Positions 59,560 through 64,000 of a stretch of 64,000 nt of DNA are shown in pieces. The position numbers were made by a program, and so were the translations under genes. A model generated the notes under the pieces. It was not told where the DNA came from, searched no databases, and saw only the letters and a list, made by a program, of their open reading frames with translations. Each line of letters starts with the position of its first letter. Within the stretch, counting starts at the first letter, position 1. Source of the stretch: Bradyrhizobium iriomotense (GTDB taxonomy: Bacteria; Pseudomonadota; Alphaproteobacteria; Rhizobiales; Xanthobacteraceae); assembly GCF_018129405.1 (NCBI RefSeq), contig NZ_JAFCLP010000004.1, positions 310,001-374,000 of the forward strand, given 5' to 3'.

Positions 59560-59886
59560 CTATCCGCGCCCTGGCGAATGCTGGCCGGTCTTGCGCTGCT
59601 GCTGGTTGGTATAGGAGTCCCAATGGCTCCAGCTGCCATTGCTGAGGCTTTGCAGGTCGGTGCCAAGCGGACGGCGCGTGCGCTTGTCGTGGTCGGCGAT
59701 GGCGCGCTCGGACTGCGCGATCTTGCGCTTGAGTTCCGCAATCGTCTTCTGCGTCTGGCCGTTCCGCTTGGACGAGGCGATCTCGCCCATCGTGAAGCGC
59801 GCGGTCTCGAGCGCCTTCAACTCGGCGCGATTCTTCTTCAACTGCACCCGGTGCCAGGCGATGTTGCTGTCGCTGTCCGCAACCAT
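59560..59886 (-). CDS. Hypothetical coiled-coil protein, 108 residues
   Basis: Starts MVADSDSNIAWHRVQLKKNR; the middle is helical, Lys/Glu-rich and heptad-like (AELKALETARFTMGEIASSK, TIAELKRKIAQSERAIADHD). The C-terminus is Ser/Asn/Gln-rich. GGAG lies seven nt before ATG 59886; a longer in-frame start at 59943 is not supported. Soluble, function unknown. Confidence 0.68.
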   Translation of the reverse strand: MVADSDSNIAWHRVQLKKNRAELKALETARFTMGEIASSKRNGQTQKTIAELKRKIAQSERAIADHDKRTRRPLGTDLQSLSNGSWSHWDSYTNQQQRKTGQHSPGRG

Positions 59887-59985
59887 GTGGGAACTCCGCT
59901 GATTCGGTCCCACATAGTATCGTGCGCCGAATCGGCGCCGCAACGCCCCGGCGGTGGCGAAAATACGATCTTCTCGCGCAGAAAT

Positions 59986-60759
59986 TTAGCGCTCGGCAAA
60001 GGCCTTTTCGACTACGAACTGGGCCGGCTCGCCGTGATTGCCCTCGACGAAGCCGCGCTCGCCGAGGAGCACGCGGGTGTCGGCAACCAGTGCCGGGCTG
60101 CCGCAGATCATGACGCGGTCGTGGGCGGCTTCCAGCACCGGCAGGCCGATATCGGTGAACAGTTTTCCTGACGTGATGAGGTCGGTGATGCGGCCGCGGT
60201 TGCGGAAGGGATCGCGGGTCACGGTCGGGTAGTAGATCAGCTGGTTCTGAATGTACTCGCCGAGCAGTTCGTCCTTCGGCAGGTGCTCGGTGATCATCTC
60301 GCCATAGGCCAGCTCCTTCACGTGGCGGCAGCCGTGCAGCAGCACGACCTTCTCGAACCGCTCGTACGTCTCGGGGTCCTTGATCACGCTCAGGAATGGC
60401 GCAAGGCCGGTGCCGGTGCCGATGAGGTAGAGGTTGCGCCCCTCCTCCAGGTTGTCGATGACGAGCGTGCCGGTGGCCTTGCGGCTGACGATGATCTCGT
60501 CGCCTTCCTTCAAATGCTGGAGACGCGAGGTCAGCGGGCCGTCCGGCACCTTGATCGAGAAGAACTCCAGCGTGTCCTCGTAGTTGGCGCTGGCGACGCT
60601 GTAGGCCCGCAGCAGCGGCTTCTCGCCGACCTTGAGCCCGATCATGGTGAACTCGCCGTTGCGGAAGCGGAAGGTCGGGCTGCGGGTGGTCTTGAAGGAG
60701 AACAGCGTGTCGGTCCAGTGGTGGACGCTCAAAACGCTTTCCTGATTGAAATTGCTCAT
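59986..60759 (-). CDS. fpr: Ferredoxin--NADP+ reductase
   Basis: A 257-residue bacterial FPR, FAD-containing, shuttling electrons between NADPH and ferredoxin or flavodoxin. The FAD-binding RAYSVASANYEDTLEF and SIKVPDGPLTSRLQH match the bacterial class; the NADP domain reads LIGTGTGLAPFLSVIKDP, and the C-terminus is QFVVEKAFAER as in subclass I. GGAAGGGTGAG before ATG 60759. Divergent from the enamidase-like gene, with a near-palindrome in the gap. It could serve the P450 or a ring oxygenase or hydroxylase of the N-heterocycle pathway. Confidence 0.9.
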   Translation of the reverse strand: MSNFNQESVLSVHHWTDTLFSFKTTRSPTFRFRNGEFTMIGLKVGEKPLLRAYSVASANYEDTLEFFSIKVPDGPLTSRLQHLKEGDEIIVSRKATGTLVIDNLEEGRNLYLIGTGTGLAPFLSVIKDPETYERFEKVVLLHGCRHVKELAYGEMITEHLPKDELLGEYIQNQLIYYPTVTRDPFRNRGRITDLITSGKLFTDIGLPVLEAAHDRVMICGSPALVADTRVLLGERGFVEGNHGEPAQFVVEKAFAER

Positions 60760-60823
60760 CTCACCCTTCCGTTTCGCATCTGTGCGGTTCCGAGGCGGTC
60801 AGCTATGCGTCGTTTGTACACGA

Positions 60824-60841
60824 TCATTCGTATACTAATGA
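60824..60841. promoter_or_regulatory. Near-palindromic operator between fpr and the enamidase-like gene
   Basis: TCATTCGTATACTAATGA: 16 of 18 bases symmetric about GTATAC. It lies 65 nt from fpr and 76 nt from the amidohydrolase start. A MarR-type operator is plausible and the MarR protein at 62227-62682 is the nearest candidate. Confidence 0.45.
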
Positions 60842-60916
60842 ATAATCCGACTTGATCCGGCGGTCAAGGCTGCCCAAGATCGGAAGCGTTGCAGTTACGA
60901 ATAAGGAGCCCCTTCC

Positions 60917-62113
60917 ATGGCGCATGACGCACCCCAGGCCACCGGACCCTCGAAGCTGGTGATCCGCAACATCGGCCTGATCCTGTCCGGCGCCCTGGAA
61001 AAGCCGATCCTGGACGGCGACACCATCGTCGCCGAGAACGGCAAGATCACCGCGATCGGCCGCTTCAAGGACGTCAACGTCGAAGGCGCCACCACCATCG
61101 TCGACGCCAACGGCACCACGGTGGCGCCGGGCCTGATCGACAGCCACGTCCACCCTGTGGCGGGCGACTGGACGCCGCGCCAGAACCAGATCAACTGGAT
61201 CGACAGCTATCTCCATGGCGGCGTCACCACCATGATCTCCGCCGGCGAAGTCCACATGCCCGGCCGCCCCCGCGACGTCGTCGGTCTCAAGGCCATGGCC
61301 GTGTTCGCCCAGCGCGCGTTCTGGACCTTGCGTCCCGGCGGGGTGAAGGTTCACGCCGGCGCGCCGGTGATCGAATGCGAGATGGTGGAAGAAGACTTCA
61401 AGGAGATGGCCGCCAACGGCGTCAAGCTGCTCGGCGAAGTCGGCCTTGGCGGCGTCAAGGACGGCCCCACCGCTCGAAAGATGGTCGGCTGGGCACGCAA
61501 ATACGGCATCCAGAGCACCATCCACACCGGCGGCCCCTCCATCCCCGGCTCCGGCCTGATCGACAAGGACGTGGTGCTGGAAGCCGACACCGACGTCGTC
61601 GGCCACATCAATGGCGGCCACACCGCCCTGCCCGACGACCAGATCCGCTGCATCTGCGAGGGCTGCAAGCGCGGCCTCGAACTCGTGCACAACGGCAATG
61701 AGCGCTCCGCTTTGTTCACACTGCGCACCGCGCGCGAGATGGGCGACCTGCACCGCGTCATCCTCGGCACTGATGCGCCCGCCGGCTCCGGCGTGCAGCC
61801 GCTCGGCATTCTGCGCATGGTCTCGATGCTGTCCTCGCTCGGCGAATTGCCGGCCGAGATCGCGTTCTGCCTTGCCACCGGCAACACCGCGCGGATGCGC
61901 CAGCTCGATTGCGGCCTCATCGAAGTCGGCCGTTCCGCCGATCTCGTCATCATGGACAAGGCCCAGCACTCGCCCGGCAAGAACATCCTGGAGAGCGTCC
62001 AGCTCGGCGACCTCCCCGGCATCGGCATGACCATCATCGACGGCATCGTGCGGACGCAACGCAGCCGCAATACGCCGCCGGCGGGGAAAGTGCCGGAGGT
62101 GGTGGCGAAGTGA
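60917..62113 (+). CDS. Enamidase-like amidohydrolase (nicotinate-pathway type)
   Basis: A 398-residue amidohydrolase that resembles clostridial enamidase, which opens the 6-oxo-tetrahydronicotinate ring in nicotinate fermentation. Shared pieces: APGLIDSHVHPVAGDWTPRQ, LHGGVTTMISAGEVHMPGRP, GVKVHAGAPVIE, STIHTGGPSIPGSGL, VVGHINGGHTAL and a closing QRSRNTPPAGKVP. AAGGAG sits nine nt before ATG 60917. With a convergent MarR gene and a branched-chain-type importer it suggests catabolism of an N-heterocyclic lactam. The comparison is from memory. Confidence 0.75.
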   Translation: MAHDAPQATGPSKLVIRNIGLILSGALEKPILDGDTIVAENGKITAIGRFKDVNVEGATTIVDANGTTVAPGLIDSHVHPVAGDWTPRQNQINWIDSYLHGGVTTMISAGEVHMPGRPRDVVGLKAMAVFAQRAFWTLRPGGVKVHAGAPVIECEMVEEDFKEMAANGVKLLGEVGLGGVKDGPTARKMVGWARKYGIQSTIHTGGPSIPGSGLIDKDVVLEADTDVVGHINGGHTALPDDQIRCICEGCKRGLELVHNGNERSALFTLRTAREMGDLHRVILGTDAPAGSGVQPLGILRMVSMLSSLGELPAEIAFCLATGNTARMRQLDCGLIEVGRSADLVIMDKAQHSPGKNILESVQLGDLPGIGMTIIDGIVRTQRSRNTPPAGKVPEVVAK

Positions 62114-62122
62114 CGGCTCTTG

Positions 62123-62221
62123 CCGTCATTCCGGGGCGCGCGTGAGCGCGAACCCGGAATCTCGCGCAACAATCTCCGGATTCCGGGTTCACGCGCGATG
62201 CGCGTGCCCCGGAACGACAGG
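62123..62221. repeat. Dispersed inverted repeat (CCGTCATTCCGGGG type), copy 2
   Basis: CCGTCATTCCGGGGCGCGCG at the left end and a complementary GCCCCGGAACGACAGG at the right end, with GAACCCGGAATC / GGATTCCGGGTTC inside. Same ends as the copy at 19429-19567 but about 40 bp shorter. It lies between convergent genes and may act as a bidirectional transcription end. Confidence 0.8.
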
Positions 62222-62226
62222 GCAGA

Positions 62227-62682
62227 TCACCTCAGCTTATTGAGAAGCACCATCAGCGTCTCGCGCTCCTTGGCGTCGAGCGGGGCCAGCGTCTCGCGGG
62301 TGATCGCCAGCGCATTCGGCGCGAGCTTCTCCGCAAGCTGCTGTCCGGCGCGGGTCAGGCTGACCAGCAGGCGGCGGCCGTCCTCGGGATCCTGGCTGGT
62401 CTCGGTGAGGCCGCGCGCGGTCAGGCGGTCGATCACGCCCTTGATGGTCGCGACGTCCATCGCCGTCAACCGACCGAGCTGGTTCTGCGAGCACGGCCCT
62501 GTCTCAGCGAGCTTCGACAGCGCCGCCCATTGCGTCGGTGTCAAATTGGTGCCGATGTCGCGGGAGAAGATCGAGCTGTGACGCTGCCAGACTTGGCGCA
62601 GGATGAAGCCGACCTGCTCGTCGAGCACGTAAGGCGGTTTTGCCGGCTTGACGCTCTTCTTCGCCGCGACGCTTCTTGCCAT
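62227..62682 (-). CDS. MarR family regulator
   Basis: A 151-residue MarR protein with a Lys-rich N-terminus. DNA-binding part: NLTPTQWAALSKLAETGPCS, QNQLGRLTAMDVATIKGVID and the wing QDPEDGRRLLVSLTRAGQQL. It starts 25 nt after the LivF stop, so it is probably the last gene of the importer operon, convergent with the enamidase-like gene. It may control that gene and fpr. Confidence 0.88.
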   Translation of the reverse strand: MARSVAAKKSVKPAKPPYVLDEQVGFILRQVWQRHSSIFSRDIGTNLTPTQWAALSKLAETGPCSQNQLGRLTAMDVATIKGVIDRLTARGLTETSQDPEDGRRLLVSLTRAGQQLAEKLAPNALAITRETLAPLDAKERETLMVLLNKLR

Positions 62683-62707
62683 CCGTCCGCTGCCCTTCCC
62701 TTTGCCT

Positions 62708-63412
62708 TCACAACGACAGATGCGCGTCGCGGATGTCCGGACGCGAATCGAGCTCGGCCATGGTGCCGCCGAAGCAGATCCGGCCGCGCTCGATGATGTA
62801 GGCGCGGTCGGAGATCAACCGCGCGAAATGCAGATTCTGCTCGGAGACGACGATGCTGACGCCCTCCTTCTTCATGGTCAGGATGGCATCGACCATCTGC
62901 TCCACGATCTTCGGCGAGAGGCCTTCCGACGGCTCGTCCAGCAGCACTAGCGACGGATTGCCCATCAGCGTGCGCGCGATGGTCAGCATCTGCTGCTCGC
63001 CGCCGCTCATGCGGCCGCCGGGGCGGTTCTTCATCTCGCCGAGGTTTGGGAACAGCGCGAACAGTTTTTCACGCGTCCAATGCGGCGCATTCGGACGTTT
63101 GGGCTGCCGGCCGACTTCGAGGTTTTCCTCGACCGTCAGATCCGTGAAGATGCGCCGCTCCTCCGGCACGTAGCCGAGGCCCTCGCGCACGATCTCGTGG
63201 GTCGGCTTCGCCGAGACGTCCTTGCCCTCGAACATGATGCGGCCGGAGCGCTGCGCGACGAGGCCGACGATCGAGCGGAACGTCGTCGACTTGCCGGCGC
63301 CGTTGCGCCCCAGCAGCGCCACCACCTCGCCCTCACCGACCTCGAAGCCGATGTCGAACAGGATATGCGCCGGGCCATAATGGCTGTTGAGGTCCTGCAC
63401 CGTGAGCTTCAT
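62708..63412 (-). CDS. livF: Branched-chain-type ABC transporter ATP-binding protein LivF
   Basis: A 234-residue ATPase: Walker A GRNGAGKST (35-43), ABC signature RMSGGEQQMLTIARTLMGNP, Walker B LVLLDEPSEGLSPKIVEQMV and the H-loop VVSEQNLHFARLI. ATG 63412 overlaps the LivG stop by 4 nt. Members of this group import branched amino acids but also aromatic acids and amides. Here it probably serves the lactam or N-heterocycle pathway. Confidence 0.9.
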   Translation of the reverse strand: MKLTVQDLNSHYGPAHILFDIGFEVGEGEVVALLGRNGAGKSTTFRSIVGLVAQRSGRIMFEGKDVSAKPTHEIVREGLGYVPEERRIFTDLTVEENLEVGRQPKRPNAPHWTREKLFALFPNLGEMKNRPGGRMSGGEQQMLTIARTLMGNPSLVLLDEPSEGLSPKIVEQMVDAILTMKKEGVSIVVSEQNLHFARLISDRAYIIERGRICFGGTMAELDSRPDIRDAHLSL

Positions 63413-64000
63413 GCCGAGGTCCCCTCGCGATGGCGGGCATCATAGACGAGGCCCTCGCCGAGATAGACCGCCTGCACCTGCGGATTGCCGCGCACCTCGG
63501 CGGGCGAGCCCTCCGCGATCAACGTACCGCGGTTCAGCACGATGATACGATCGGCATGCTCGAACACCACATCCATGTCGTGCTCGGTGAAGAGGACGCC
63601 GATCGACTTTTCGCGCGCGATCTGGGCCGTCAGCCGCATCAGATCGACGCGCTCGCGCGGCGCCATGCCGGCGGTCGGCTCATCCATAAGCAGCAGCTTT
63701 GGCTCATTGGCGAGCGCGACCGCGAGCTCGAGCCGCTTGAGATCGCCATAGGCGAGCTCGCCGCAGGGACGATCGGCATAGCCGCCCATGCCGACCAGCT
63801 CGAGCAGCCGCCCCGCCTCGTTGCGATCGAAGTTCGGCGCCGAGCCGAAGAGATTATAGAGCTGCTTCCCGTGCGAGATCAGCGCAACCTGAACGTTCTC
63901 CCGCACGGTCATGGTGGCGAAGGTCGCGGTGATCTGGAAGGTGCGCCCGACGCCCATCCGCCAGATCTCGCGCGGCTTCTTGCCGGTGGTCTCCTCGCCG
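63409..64000 (-). CDS. livG: Branched-chain-type ABC transporter ATP-binding protein LivG, N-terminus cut by the window edge
   Basis: The visible 196 codons read ...GEETTGKKPREIWRMGVGRT then FQITATFATMTVRENVQVAL, LAYGDLKRLELAVALANEPK, LLLMDEPTAGMAPRERVDLM and FTEHDMDVVFEHADRIIVLN. The signature is AYGDLKRLE, as in LivG proteins (Ser replaced by Ala). The N-terminal Walker A lies beyond the window. The preceding permease genes should follow to the right. Confidence 0.9.
   Translation of the reverse strand, partial: GEETTGKKPREIWRMGVGRTFQITATFATMTVRENVQVALISHGKQLYNLFGSAPNFDRNEAGRLLELVGMGGYADRPCGELAYGDLKRLELAVALANEPKLLLMDEPTAGMAPRERVDLMRLTAQIAREKSIGVLFTEHDMDVVFEHADRIIVLNRGTLIAEGSPAEVRGNPQVQAVYLGEGLVYDARHREGTSA

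Noticed and set aside
1-64000. CRISPR array, tRNA/rRNA genes, prophage or transposase
   Set aside because: No regularly spaced repeats, no tRNA-like cloverleaf with CCA context and no integrase or transposase motif were seen; the repeats present are palindromic dispersed elements.

Overview
The window reads as a chromosomal segment of a soil alphaproteobacterium, most likely Bradyrhizobium or a close relative. The support is high G+C third positions, dense operons with 1-4 nt stop/start overlaps, and several palindromic dispersed repeats of the kind I know from Bradyrhizobium and Rhodopseudomonas intergenic regions. I see no rRNA, tRNA, CRISPR array, integrase or intact insertion sequence. 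Nearly all of the DNA is catabolic or transport accessory chromosome, cut into about ten regulator-controlled modules, many with a visible palindromic operator.

Layout, left to right. (1) 1-6270: a minus-strand operon (DapA-family enzyme, FAD-linked oxidase, DUF1537 four-carbon acid-sugar kinase, PdxA2-like dehydrogenase, Fe-alcohol dehydrogenase cut by the window edge) divergent from an IclR regulator. This looks like an acid-sugar route in which kinase plus PdxA2 makes a triose phosphate. (2) 6384-10964: RNase Z, then a two-domain ABM membrane protein, guanine deaminase and a Bcr/CflA-type MFS carrier. (3) 11177-17373: a GntR-controlled divergent set (alpha/beta hydrolase lacking its Ser nucleophile; aldehyde dehydrogenase, MFS carrier, amidase). 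(4) 17374-22810: TetR regulator and an RND efflux pump. (5) 22807-26041: a permease remnant, a secreted protein, a MaoC protein, tiny ORFs, two conserved hypotheticals and an MltB-like transglycosylase. (6) 26163-33085: Baeyer-Villiger monooxygenase with an AroE-like protein, divergent from acyl-CoA synthetase, a DUF2961/GH172 protein and an acyl-CoA dehydrogenase. (7) 33134-33637: three tiny, well-initiated membrane-protein ORFs. (8) 33746-37336: MarR, FUSC, DUF1656 and HlyD efflux system. (9) 37478-45433: two amidohydrolases, an ABC importer, a SnoaL-like protein and a GntR regulator, linked by three copies of TGCATGCA. (10) 45629-55057: a TetR-led operon of late steps of the protocatechuate 4,5-cleavage/gallate pathway (two LigI-like lactonases, GalB-type hydratase, LigK/GalC-type aldolase, DctA, a Pht5-like protein and a DUF1932 dehydrogenase) divergent from TctC and an amino-acid-type binding protein. 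(11) 55240-59886: PepSY and DUF763 proteins, small hydrophilic proteins and a cytochrome P450. (12) 59986-64000: ferredoxin-NADP reductase, an enamidase-like amidohydrolase, a MarR regulator and a branched-chain-type ABC importer (LivF, and LivG cut by the right edge).

Most modules follow one design: an importer or efflux carrier, one to five enzymes, and a local repressor with a palindrome in the divergent promoter. The least ordinary items are the tiny membrane proteins (two share the pattern AHAxDAxR, and one has a match to the general-stress sigma-EcfG promoter), the TGCATGCA amidohydrolase/ABC regulon, a predicted leaderless MarR mRNA, an apparently exported LigI paralogue, and the alpha/beta hydrolase with Gly at the nucleophile position. 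All calls come from reading the sequence and from remembered family signatures; no database search was run.
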